From NCBI GenBank assembly GCA_041675285.1, contig JBAYTZ010000011.1, positions 1-64,000 on the forward strand: a stretch of 64,000 bases of DNA, in the 5' to 3' direction. The notes under the pieces were generated by a model. It saw nothing but the letters and a program-made list of their open reading frames with translations. It was not told the origin of the DNA and searched no databases. Position 1 is the stretch's first letter; every line of letters begins with the position of its first letter. The DNA is from Candidatus Delongbacteria bacterium (GTDB lineage Bacteria; CAIWAD01). A program made the position numbers and the translations under genes. This document shows positions 1 through 7,861 of the stretch, piece after piece.

Positions 1-22
1 CCCCGGCTTGACCGGGGGATCC
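1..22. repeat. REP-like palindrome, copy a
   Basis: A short GC-rich hairpin, stem CCCGG/CCGGG around a CTTGA loop, followed by GGGATCCC. The same unit recurs at 18786-18807 and 58311-58334, and a degenerate version with a compensated stem (CCTCG/CGAGG) lies at 53922-53938. All are intergenic. It may continue beyond the window edge. Confidence 0.7.
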
Positions 23-81
23 CATCACAGGGCTGCCATCCGGCCGCTAATGCGCAGATGTAAACCCCGCTTGACAGTGCT

Positions 82-287
82 CTGGCACCGGCCTGGCACC
101 GGTCTGGCACCGACCTGGCACCGACCTGGCACCGACCTGGCACCGACCTGGCACCGACCTGGCACCGACCTGGCACCGGTCTGGCACCGACCTGGCACCG
201 GCCTGGCACCGGCCTGGCACCGGCCTGGCACCGGCCTGGCACCGGCCTGGCACCGGCCTGGCACCGGCCTGGCACCGGCCTGGCACC
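82..287. repeat. 11-bp tandem array 1 (about 18.7 units)
   Basis: Eighteen full head-to-tail units of CTGGCACCGRY (mostly ending GGC or GAC) run from 82 to 279, followed by a partial unit. Variant units are grouped: GAC types fill the first half and GGC types the second, as expected from local duplication. Because 11 is not a multiple of 3, all frames stay open and give low-complexity WHRPGTGLAP-type peptides; I see no ribosome binding site and regard it as non-coding. The bases 1-81 contain only the REP-like hairpin. A sister array lies at 18985-19149. Confidence 0.95.
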
Positions 288-300
288 TTGCTGGAAACAG

Positions 301-324
301 CAACGGCCCCTCGCGGGGCCGTTG
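301..324 (-). terminator. Hairpin terminator after argF
   Basis: Perfect 9-bp stem AACGGCCCC/GGGGCCGTT with a 4-base loop, 20 bases past the argF stop. On the minus strand it is followed by GCTGTTTCC, a weak T tract, so termination may be partial. Confidence 0.65.
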
Positions 325-344
325 TGGAATCCTGGGCGGAACGC

Positions 345-1274
345 TCAGGCCAACGGATTGCTCCATTCCAGCAGGCGCACCATCAGGGCCTTTTGGGCGT
401 GCATGCGATTCTCGGCTTCGTCGAAGACCACGCTGCGCGGACCGTCCATCACTTCGTCGGTGATCTCCTTGCCGCGCTCGGCGGGCAGACAGTGCATCAC
501 CAAGCAGTCCTTCTTCGCCAGATTCACCAGTCCCTGGTTGATCTGGTAGGCCTTGAGCAGGCCGGCCTTGGCTTCCGCCTGATCCTTCTGTCCCATGCTG
601 GCCCAGACGTCCGTGTAGAGGACGTCCGCCCCCTCGGCCGCGGCGCGTGGATCATCGGTCACCACGATCTTGGACAGCCCTTCCGCCTGGGCCGCCTTGA
701 GGATGCCCGGATCCGGCAGACAGTCCGGGCTGGTGGCGATGCGCAATTCCATCGGAATGCGCCGGGCCAAGTTCAGCCAAGAGTTGGTCATGTTGTTGCC
801 ATCACCCAGGTAGGTCACCACCAGATCGTCCACCGTGCCCTTGTGTTCCCAGACCGTGAAGATGTCCGCCAGCACTTGGCAAGGATGGGTCAGGTCGGTC
901 AACATGTTCACCACGGGCACGGGCGCATGCAGCGCCAATTCCTCGACGGAGCAGTGGCTGAAGGTGCGGATCAGGATGGCGTCCACGTAGCGGCCCAGGA
1001 CCTTGGCCACGTCGTGGATGGACTCGCGCTTGCCGAGTTCGATCTCCTTCTCCGTGATGTAGAGCGTGCTGCCGCCCAGCTGGGCCAGGCCCACCTCGAA
1101 GGAAATCCGCGTGCGCAGCGAGGGCTTGTGGAAGATGCAGGCAAAGGACTTGTTGGCAAAGGGCTTCCGGTAATGGCCCCGCCGCACTTCCGCCTTCATC
1201 TCCGCGGCCAGGGCCAGCATGCCCCGCAGTTCCTCCGCCGTGAAGTCGATGAGCTGCAGACAATCGCGCTTCAT
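345..1274 (-). CDS. argF: Ornithine carbamoyltransferase
   Basis: Transfers the carbamoyl group of carbamoyl phosphate to ornithine, giving citrulline in cytoplasmic arginine synthesis. The 309-residue length is normal for the family. Visible motifs are the carbamoyl-phosphate loop S-L-R-T-R at residues 52-56, HPCQ at 130-133, the SMG loop at 226-228 and the HCLP signature at 261-264. I chose the ATG at 1274 because GGAGG lies four bases upstream; the frame stays open to 1304 but that start has no such site. No other arginine gene is in the window. The 291 bases upstream show nothing I recognise. A hairpin terminator follows at 301-324. Confidence 0.96.
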   Translation of the reverse strand: MKRDCLQLIDFTAEELRGMLALAAEMKAEVRRGHYRKPFANKSFACIFHKPSLRTRISFEVGLAQLGGSTLYITEKEIELGKRESIHDVAKVLGRYVDAILIRTFSHCSVEELALHAPVPVVNMLTDLTHPCQVLADIFTVWEHKGTVDDLVVTYLGDGNNMTNSWLNLARRIPMELRIATSPDCLPDPGILKAAQAEGLSKIVVTDDPRAAAEGADVLYTDVWASMGQKDQAEAKAGLLKAYQINQGLVNLAKKDCLVMHCLPAERGKEITDEVMDGPRSVVFDEAENRMHAQKALMVRLLEWSNPLA

Positions 1275-1565
1275 GTATCCTCCAGAATTGCTCGGTTGAT
1301 CCACCTGATTCCGTCTCGTGCCGCTTCGCGCGGGTCGCCGCCGCCCCTTCCCCCTGTTCCAGCCACAGCGCGCTGCGCGCGGCCAGGTGTCCCGTACTCC
1401 GCCGCCTTGGCCGCGCCGACTGGAGCGCGGCCGCGGAACCGTGCAGGCGCCGGACCTGGCCCGCCGTCGGGCCGCCGATGGGGATAGATGAAGGCAGGTC
1501 TCCCGCTGGCCGGGGCCAATATAGCACGGAAGGGGCTCCGTGCCCGAACCCCGCCGGCGCGGGAA

Positions 1566-2390
1566 TCAGGGATTGAGGGCGGTGACCCGGTAGCGTGACA
1601 CAAGCGGGCCGAGAGCTTCGGGCTCGTCCCAGCTGGTCGTCGTGACGGGCGGGCCCAGTGGCAGAAACTCCCCTTCGCCCTGCGCGCGCCAGACCTGATA
1701 GCGCTGGGCCTGGGAGACGGGCTTCCAACCCAGATGGATCTGCTCCCCCACCAGGCTGATGCTCAACTCGGGCTTGTCCAGCGCCAGCCAATCCACGCAC
1801 AGGCCCAGATCATAGGCCGCCAGTTCCCAGCCCGTGCCGCGGTTCAGGGCGGAAACCCCGTCCCCGGCGGACGAACTCCCCCAAAGCAGCTGGCAGCCGT
1901 TGGTGGCGATGCCCAGCACGGAGACCCAGCCCGCCTGCAAATCCAGCGCCGGATCCAGCGGCAGGACCAGGGTCTTCAGTTCGGCCCCGTTGCCGTAGAA
2001 CTGGCCGGTGGATTGGGGAATCACGGCCAGGCTCTGCTCGAACAGAAGCGCGCCGGGCCGTCCGTCGGCGTCCGCATGGATGCGCAGCCGCACCCGCACC
2101 CGGAGATCCAGGCAGGGAGCCCAGCCGCCATCGGCATAGCGCAGTTGCAGGCAGGGCACGCGCAGCCCGGTGGCCGGGCTGTCGCCCTGAAACCACTCGG
2201 CGCGCTCGAAGGCGCGGCTTTGATCACTGGTGCCGAACACCCAGCCCGCGTCGGGCGCCACCACCGGTTGACAGGTGGAGTCCGCCCGGACGGCACCGGC
2301 CAGAACCAGACCCAGGGCGGCCGAACCCAGGATCCCGTTCCAACCGGACAAAGCTGAGCGATCCAGGCGCAATCCGTCTAGCAGGGTCAT
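1566..2390 (-). CDS. Secreted beta-sandwich protein of unknown function
   Basis: A 274-residue protein that I do not recognise as a family. The N-terminus has a basic stretch, a hydrophobic core (GSAALGLVLAGAV) and an Ala-Asp cleavage-like site near residue 33, so export is likely. The middle is beta-rich. Residues about 200-274 look like a fibronectin-III fold: IHLGWKPV, then YQVWRAQGEGEF, ending YRVTALNP. The frame is open far upstream, but the extra sequence is Arg/Pro/Ser-rich shadow sequence; the ATG at 2390 puts the signal peptide at the N-terminus. The upstream site (CAGGAC) is weak. It is the first of a run of secreted beta-modular proteins but lacks the C-terminal Cys of its larger neighbours. 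Confidence 0.8.
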   Translation of the reverse strand: MTLLDGLRLDRSALSGWNGILGSAALGLVLAGAVRADSTCQPVVAPDAGWVFGTSDQSRAFERAEWFQGDSPATGLRVPCLQLRYADGGWAPCLDLRVRVRLRIHADADGRPGALLFEQSLAVIPQSTGQFYGNGAELKTLVLPLDPALDLQAGWVSVLGIATNGCQLLWGSSSAGDGVSALNRGTGWELAAYDLGLCVDWLALDKPELSISLVGEQIHLGWKPVSQAQRYQVWRAQGEGEFLPLGPPVTTTSWDEPEALGPLVSRYRVTALNP

Positions 2391-2528
2391 GTGTGTGAGT
2401 CCTGACGGTTGGGCGAATCGTTCCTCGTCCGCTTCGAAACTAGCATGGTGACCGGGCCGGAAAAAGGACCACCCTCGTTCAGATTCCAGTCCTCGCGCGA
2501 GTGGAACGGGCATCCACCGGATTTGGCC

Positions 2529-2560
2529 CAAAAAAGCCCCCGTCCACGGGGACGGGGGCT
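2529..2560 (-). terminator. Rho-independent terminator of the 1619-residue gene
   Basis: Stem AGCCCCCGTC/GACGGGGGCT (positions 35-44 and 51-60 of 2500) with a short loop, followed on the minus strand by six T residues. It lies about 30 bases past the stop codon at 2590. Confidence 0.92.
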
Positions 2561-2589
2561 TGGTCGGTCGGTTGGGACCGGGAGGGCTG

Positions 2590-5500
2590 CTACTCGCAGA
2601 CCGCCACGATCTGGTAGAACTTGTGGCCAGCGGCCTGGGCACCGAGATCGGTGTAGGACGTGGTGGCCGAAGTGCCGATCTGGCTGAACGGACCGTAGCC
2701 GTAGGAGGCCGCGAAGACCTTGTAGCTCGCGGCGCCATCCACGGCGTCCCAGCTCAGGTTCGCGTTGCCGCTGGCGATGGTCACGTTCGCGTTGTACGGG
2801 ATGCCGCAGGGAATGAGCGGCTTGATCCGCAGGGCCAGCAAGTCGCCGATCCGGCCACCCACATCGTCGAAGTTGACCTGCAGGCCCACGGAGGCGTCGG
2901 CGTTCTCAATGCCGACGGTGGCATCCGCGTCCTGGGTCTCGGCCACGACCTGATAGTAGATGTCGATGGTGCCGTCCACCTTCAGGACAGCCTGGAAGGT
3001 GAAGCGGTCGGCACTGCTGCTCAGCGGGTGCACGTTGTTCCACTGGAAGATCACGCGGTTGTTGGCCACGTCGTTGTACTGGTACACGGCGCCGGTCGGG
3101 GCCGCCGTGGGCACGTACATGTCATCCCAGAACACGGCCACGGTGGCATCGGGCAGGCCCGCGGTGGGCAGGGCCGTGTTGCTGTAGGCCGTGGCCGACG
3201 CGCCGAAGTTCAACCAGCCGTTGGTGCAGACGTTGGCCGTCGTGTAGTTCGTCCCGTAGAAGGGGAAGGCGAAGGGCAGGGTCACCGCCACGACATCGTC
3301 GTCCCCCTGGATGTCCAGGGAATCGCCGATGGCGCTAATGTCGGTCCAGCTGTAGGTCACGTTGCCACTGGGATCGTCGCTGTTCATCCACGTGTAGCCG
3401 GCGGCATCCGGGCCACCGCTGGTGGGACGGGAAACGAAGAAACCCGTTTCCGTGTTGGAAGCGGCGGACTCGCCCGCGTCGAACTGGGCCGTCACGTGGT
3501 AGGTGTAGACCTGGCTCTCAACCGGCGGGATGTCCGTGTAGTTGGTGACGGCGCTGGTGCCGATGAGGCCGCCGTCGCGGTACACGTTGTAGGTCAGGAA
3601 GCTGCGCTGCGCGCCCTGGGCCAGCCAGGCCGCGTGGGCCGTCTGGAAGGCGGCAACGGCTTCGCTCTTGCTACCGAACAGGGGCAGGAAATCCTCCACG
3701 CGCGGCTCGGGGCTGCTGAAGGCCACGGCCCAGGCCGGAGCCGTCCAGGTCAGGAGCACGTCGCCGTAGCCGCCGTCGGAGGCGGCCAGGCCGGTCGGGG
3801 CCAGCGTGTAGTCCACCACGGAGAAGCTCCAGGTGGGGCTGGTGGTGGTGTTGCTGTTCACCGAGTTGTCAACGGCCACGATGTAGTACATGACGTCGCT
3901 GCCGCCCGCCTGGGCCGGAATCTGGGCCGTGTAAAGCGGCGGGGTGCCGGCGCTCATGGCCACAGACTGGTACCCGCCGCCGTTGACCTGATAATACAGG
4001 GTGGCGGAGGCGACCTGGTTGTCGGCGTCCGTGATGTCGGCGTTCACCGTGTAGGGGTTGGTGGCGTCTTCGGTGTTGGTCAGCGGCGTGTGCGCGATGG
4101 CCGGGCCCACCCAGTCACCCAGCGGGGCGACGAAGAAGGTGGTCACGCCATCCGCCAGCCGGCTGCCGGCGCCGTTGTAGTTCGCCGCCAGACCCACCGT
4201 GCCCGTGCTGTTCTCGATGCCCAGCGTGGCTTCGGAGACGTCCGTCTCGATCAGGTTGGAGTAGTTGACCTTGATGTCGCCGTTCGCGTACAGCACCACC
4301 TGGTAGTCCAGGAAGGTGTAGGGGGACGCGGCGCCGTAGGGCGGCACGTGCCACTGCACGATGAAGCGGCCGTTGGCCACGTCGGACAGGTAGTGGATGG
4401 TCGAACCCACGTAGTGAGCCCCCATGTCATCCCAGAAGGGGGCGACGACGCTGTTGGGCGTGGCGGCGTCGGGCAGGTTCGTATTGGACAGCGAGCCGTT
4501 GCCCGTGCCGAAGGTCAGGAAGCCGTTGGAGGCCACGAACACGTCGGTCTGGTTCACCCCGTAGTAGGGCATGGTGAAGCCCAGCGCGTAGGGACCCGTG
4601 AAGCCGTCGTCCGTCAGGCCGGCGATGGGCGTGCCCGTGCCGCTGATGTCGATCCACTCGTAGTCGGGGCCGGCGTCGTCCACGCTGTTGATCCAGCTGT
4701 AGCCGGAAACGTCCGGGCCGCCCGAGGTGGGACGCAGGGTCTTGAAGCCCGTGTCCGTGTTGGAGGCGTTGGACTCGCCGCCGTTGAAGAGCGCCGTCAC
4801 GTGGTAGGTGTAGACGTCTGCGGTGGGCGCATAGTCGATGTAGGTGGTGGTGGCGCTGGTGCCGATGAGGCCGCCGTCACGATAGATGTTGTAGTTCAGG
4901 AAGGAGCGCTCCGCGCCCTGGGCCAGCCAGGCGGCGTGGGCCGTCTGGAAGGCGGCGAAGGCCGCGTCCTTGCTCTGATGCAGGGGCAGGAAATCCTCGA
5001 AGCGCGGCTCGGGAGCCGGCTCGCCGAACATGGCCACGGCCCAGGCCGGCGCCGTCCAGGCCAGGTTCACCTGGTCCAGCAGGCCGTCGGACGCCGTCAG
5101 GCCGGTGGGGGCCAGGCTGATGTCCACCACGCTGAAGGCCCAGGTGGCGCTGGTGCCGGAGTTGGCCGGAACCGCCGTGTCCGTGGCCGTGATGTAGTAC
5201 TGCACGTCGCTGCCCGCGGCCTGGGCCGGAATCTGGCCCGACCAGGCGGGCGGCATGCCGGCCGTCATGGGCACGGACAGGTAGCCGCCACCGTTGACCT
5301 GATAGTACAGGGTGGCGCTGGCGACGTTGCTCTCGGAATCGGTGATGTCAGCCGTGACGGTGTAGGGGTTGACCGTGTCTTCGGTGTTGCCCAGCGGGGT
5401 GTGCGCGATGCTCGGGGCCACCACATCGCCGGCGGGCCGATCGATGAAGACCGTCATGTTGTCCTGCAGGCTGCCGCCCAGGGTGTTGTAGCGGACCCGC

Positions 5501-7449
5501 AGACCCACCGCGCCCGTGCTGTTCTCGATCCCGATGGTCTGGTCGTTCATCGCGGCTGCCGTCTCGTCCACATTGAGATACTGCAGGAGGATGTCGCCGG
5601 ACTCATACAAGATCGCCTGAACAGAGATGATCGGGGAATAGGCGCTGTACTTGCGCACGTTGGTCAACTGGAAGATGAACCTGTCGTTTGCCGGGTCCGC
5701 CAGATAATAGGCATGGCTGGTGCCGGCCGTGTACGCCAGGTCGTCCCAATACAACGCGATGAGGTTGTTGGGCACGGCCGCTGTCGGAATCTCCACGTTG
5801 AACGCATAGGACGTGGTCAACGCGTTGAAGGTGAGCACGCCGTTGGAGGTGGCGTACACCTGGGTCTGCACGGCGTCGTAGAAGGGGAAGTTGATCCCCA
5901 GGGGCAGGGCGGCCGTGTAGTTGTCATCAGTGAAGGTCGTGATCTCCGTCCCCGTGGTGGAGATGTCCACCCAGTTGATGGGCGTGCCGGAGGGGTCCAG
6001 GCTGTTGATCCAGGTATACCCGAAGGCGTCCGGACCACCCGTGGTGGGCCGCGGCTGGGCCACGCCCGAGTCGGTGGCCATGCTGGACTCGTTGGCCGTG
6101 AAGGCCGCCGTGACGCCGTAGGTGTAGGTGGTGCCCACCACGGCAGTCAGGTCCGTGTAGGTGAGCGACGTGGTGGTGGTGAGCAGGACCGCGTCCCGAT
6201 AGATCTTGTAGTTGACGAAGGCGCGGTCGGAGCCCTGCAACTCGCCCTGCCACTGGGCCAGCGCCGCCTGCCAGGCCTGGTAGGCCTCGTCCTTGCTGCC
6301 GCTCAGGGGCAGGAAGTCCTCGAAGCGCGGCTCGTCAGAGGGCGCGCCCAGGGCCAGGGTGTGCACCCAGGCCGGAGCCGTCCAGGCCAGCACCACGCGC
6401 TCGGTCTGGTCGTCGGAGGCGGTAAAGGTCTGCGGAGGCTGGGTGTAGTCCTGCACCGCGAAGGTCCAGGTGCTGCTGGTGCTGGTATTGGGCACCGGGT
6501 CCGCCGCCGTCAGATAGTACTCAACCGTGGCGCCCAGGGGCTGGGCGGGGATGCTGGCGCTGAAGGCCGGCGGGGTGCCGGGGGTCATGGCCACGCTGGT
6601 CCAGGCGCCGCCGTTGGCGCGATAATAGAGATCGGCGCTCACCACTCCGGTGGCGTCGCTGATGTTCGCGTTGACCGTGAAGGGGCCGGCGTTCTCGCTG
6701 GTGGTCAGCGGCGTGTGGGTGAAGGTCGGGCCCAGTTCGTCGCCGGTCTGGATCCAGTACTTGATGGCCGTGTTGCTCTGCACCGGCCGTCCCGTGGCGT
6801 TGTAGGTCACCGCCAGGGCGGTGCCCGCCGTGCCGGCGCCTTCGATGCCCACGGTGGCACTGTTCAGCGTGCCGGCCATGGTGCCGTACTGCATGACCAC
6901 GTAATCGTCGGTGGTGATGCCCAGATCGCCCGGGTAGAGGATGACTTCAAAGGTCTTGAAAAAGCCGTTGGGCGTGTCGGTCGTCTTGCCGATCTCGAAC
7001 CACTCGATGATGAACCGGTTGTTGTCCACATCATGGTAGGTCCAGACCGAGCCGTGACCCGGAGTCGTGGCCGCCGTGCTCAGATCGTCCCAGAAGGGGT
7101 AAATGGCGAAGTTGGGCGCGCCGCTGGCCGGCAGGTTGGCGTTGCTGTACGCCGTGCTGGCCGCCGCGAAATTCAGATGGCCGTTGTTGCAGACATACAT
7201 CGTCGTGCGGGGGGCGCCGTAGTAGTTGAAGCTCCACGGCAGGGTGATGGCCGGCGAGCCGGCGTCGTCAGACACCAGGCCCAGGTTGGTTCCCACCGTG
7301 GTGATGTCGACGAAGCTCACGGCGGGCCCGCCGGATTCGACGTTGTCCTTCCAGATGTAACCGCCGGAGTCCGGACCGCCCGAGGCGGCGCCGGCTGTGA
7401 GGGCCGCAGCAAGAACCACGCTGCCAGCCAAGGTCAACCATCGCTTCAT
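2590..7449 (-). CDS. Giant secreted modular protein with nidogen-like, Ig-like and FN3 repeats
   Basis: A 1619-residue exported protein, probably surface-associated; function unknown. Residues 1-22 form a signal peptide (MKRWLTLAGSVVLAAAL core). A unit of about 437 residues then repeats. It holds a nidogen-like beta-sandwich (starts near residues 25, 466, 905 and 1340; typical FPFYG..., NGxLxF, FWDD, GIEN), an Ig-like module (HTPLxNTEDxxNPYTV ... YYQVNGGGY) and a fibronectin-III module with a helical insertion (EDFLPL ... SK ... A..AW). The last nidogen-like module is followed by a plain FN3 domain ending YQIVAVCE. GGAGG four bases before the ATG at 7449 fixes the start; a frame to 7491 is open but unsupported. 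Monocistronic, with its own terminator. No T9SS tail or LPXTG motif is visible. Confidence 0.9.
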   Translation of the reverse strand: MKRWLTLAGSVVLAAALTAGAASGGPDSGGYIWKDNVESGGPAVSFVDITTVGTNLGLVSDDAGSPAITLPWSFNYYGAPRTTMYVCNNGHLNFAAASTAYSNANLPASGAPNFAIYPFWDDLSTAATTPGHGSVWTYHDVDNNRFIIEWFEIGKTTDTPNGFFKTFEVILYPGDLGITTDDYVVMQYGTMAGTLNSATVGIEGAGTAGTALAVTYNATGRPVQSNTAIKYWIQTGDELGPTFTHTPLTTSENAGPFTVNANISDATGVVSADLYYRANGGAWTSVAMTPGTPPAFSASIPAQPLGATVEYYLTAADPVPNTSTSSTWTFAVQDYTQPPQTFTASDDQTERVVLAWTAPAWVHTLALGAPSDEPRFEDFLPLSGSKDEAYQAWQAALAQWQGELQGSDRAFVNYKIYRDAVLLTTTTSLTYTDLTAVVGTTYTYGVTAAFTANESSMATDSGVAQPRPTTGGPDAFGYTWINSLDPSGTPINWVDISTTGTEITTFTDDNYTAALPLGINFPFYDAVQTQVYATSNGVLTFNALTTSYAFNVEIPTAAVPNNLIALYWDDLAYTAGTSHAYYLADPANDRFIFQLTNVRKYSAYSPIISVQAILYESGDILLQYLNVDETAAAMNDQTIGIENSTGAVGLRVRYNTLGGSLQDNMTVFIDRPAGDVVAPSIAHTPLGNTEDTVNPYTVTADITDSESNVASATLYYQVNGGGYLSVPMTAGMPPAWSGQIPAQAAGSDVQYYITATDTAVPANSGTSATWAFSVVDISLAPTGLTASDGLLDQVNLAWTAPAWAVAMFGEPAPEPRFEDFLPLHQSKDAAFAAFQTAHAAWLAQGAERSFLNYNIYRDGGLIGTSATTTYIDYAPTADVYTYHVTALFNGGESNASNTDTGFKTLRPTSGGPDVSGYSWINSVDDAGPDYEWIDISGTGTPIAGLTDDGFTGPYALGFTMPYYGVNQTDVFVASNGFLTFGTGNGSLSNTNLPDAATPNSVVAPFWDDMGAHYVGSTIHYLSDVANGRFIVQWHVPPYGAASPYTFLDYQVVLYANGDIKVNYSNLIETDVSEATLGIENSTGTVGLAANYNGAGSRLADGVTTFFVAPLGDWVGPAIAHTPLTNTEDATNPYTVNADITDADNQVASATLYYQVNGGGYQSVAMSAGTPPLYTAQIPAQAGGSDVMYYIVAVDNSVNSNTTTSPTWSFSVVDYTLAPTGLAASDGGYGDVLLTWTAPAWAVAFSSPEPRVEDFLPLFGSKSEAVAAFQTAHAAWLAQGAQRSFLTYNVYRDGGLIGTSAVTNYTDIPPVESQVYTYHVTAQFDAGESAASNTETGFFVSRPTSGGPDAAGYTWMNSDDPSGNVTYSWTDISAIGDSLDIQGDDDVVAVTLPFAFPFYGTNYTTANVCTNGWLNFGASATAYSNTALPTAGLPDATVAVFWDDMYVPTAAPTGAVYQYNDVANNRVIFQWNNVHPLSSSADRFTFQAVLKVDGTIDIYYQVVAETQDADATVGIENADASVGLQVNFDDVGGRIGDLLALRIKPLIPCGIPYNANVTIASGNANLSWDAVDGAASYKVFAASYGYGPFSQIGTSATTSYTDLGAQAAGHKFYQIVAVCE

Positions 7450-7576
7450 AAATCCTCCGAAAAAGGGGTGTCGAGGTTCCGCAGGTGACAACTGGACCGG
7501 GACGCTTCCTGGTCATCTATTGAAAGGGGCTTCGGGCCGGCGGCGCGGTGCGCGCACATCGGACCCCGAATCTCCT

Positions 7577-7591
7577 GCAAACTTGGCTCCA
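7577..7591 (-). promoter_or_regulatory. Possible sigma-54-type promoter (weak)
   Basis: Minus strand reads TGGAGC-CAAGT-TTGC, followed by A. The invariant GG and GC are ten bases apart and TTGCA is perfect, but AG replaces CA after the -24 GG. It lies about 130 bases before the start at 7449. I include it because the three neighbouring genes have much better matches; alone it would not be convincing. Confidence 0.35.
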
Positions 7592-7794
7592 CATGGGGTT
7601 AAGGCCATTTGCCAACACAACTTGCGTCCGCCCTCGGACTTCCTTCGCGCTTTATTCCAAAAAGGAGGGCAGACCCGCTCCCAGCCAGTGTCCCAAGTGA
7701 CGGAAGTTGGACAGCCGAACCCAGATTCAGCTTTGGATGGGGCCAAGGACTTGTAGTTGATCGGCCGAAAGGCCACTGAGATTCAGTTTGGCTG

Positions 7795-7833
7795 AAAAAA
7801 GGCCAGCCCCCGTTCCGAAGAACGAGGGCTGGC
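7795..7833 (-). terminator. Rho-independent terminator of the 1101-residue gene
   Basis: A 13-bp stem, 7802-7814 with 7821-7833, and six T residues following on the minus strand. The only non-Watson-Crick position is C/A on the plus strand but a permissible U-G pair in minus-strand RNA, consistent with the direction of the gene. About 28 bases past the stop at 7862. The rest of 7450-7861 holds the possible promoter at 7577-7591 and nothing else I recognise. Confidence 0.93.
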
Positions 7834-7861
7834 GAATGGGACAAGAATCGGGGCGGGGCGA

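Noticed and set aside
82..287. CRISPR array
   Set aside because: Units are contiguous with no spacers, only 11 bp long, and no cas gene is present.
280..300. Sigma-54 promoter at the end of array 1 (TGGCACCTTGCTGG)
   Set aside because: TTGC follows TGGCAC after one base instead of five, so the GG-GC spacing is wrong.
2560..7488. Open frame of about 1640 codons on the plus strand, opposite the giant secreted protein
   Set aside because: It is rich in Gly, Val, Arg, His and Asp repeats that mirror the minus-strand codons, has no ribosome binding site or recognisable domain, and spans the minus-strand gene and its signal peptide. Similar plus-strand frames opposite other genes are rejected for the same reason.
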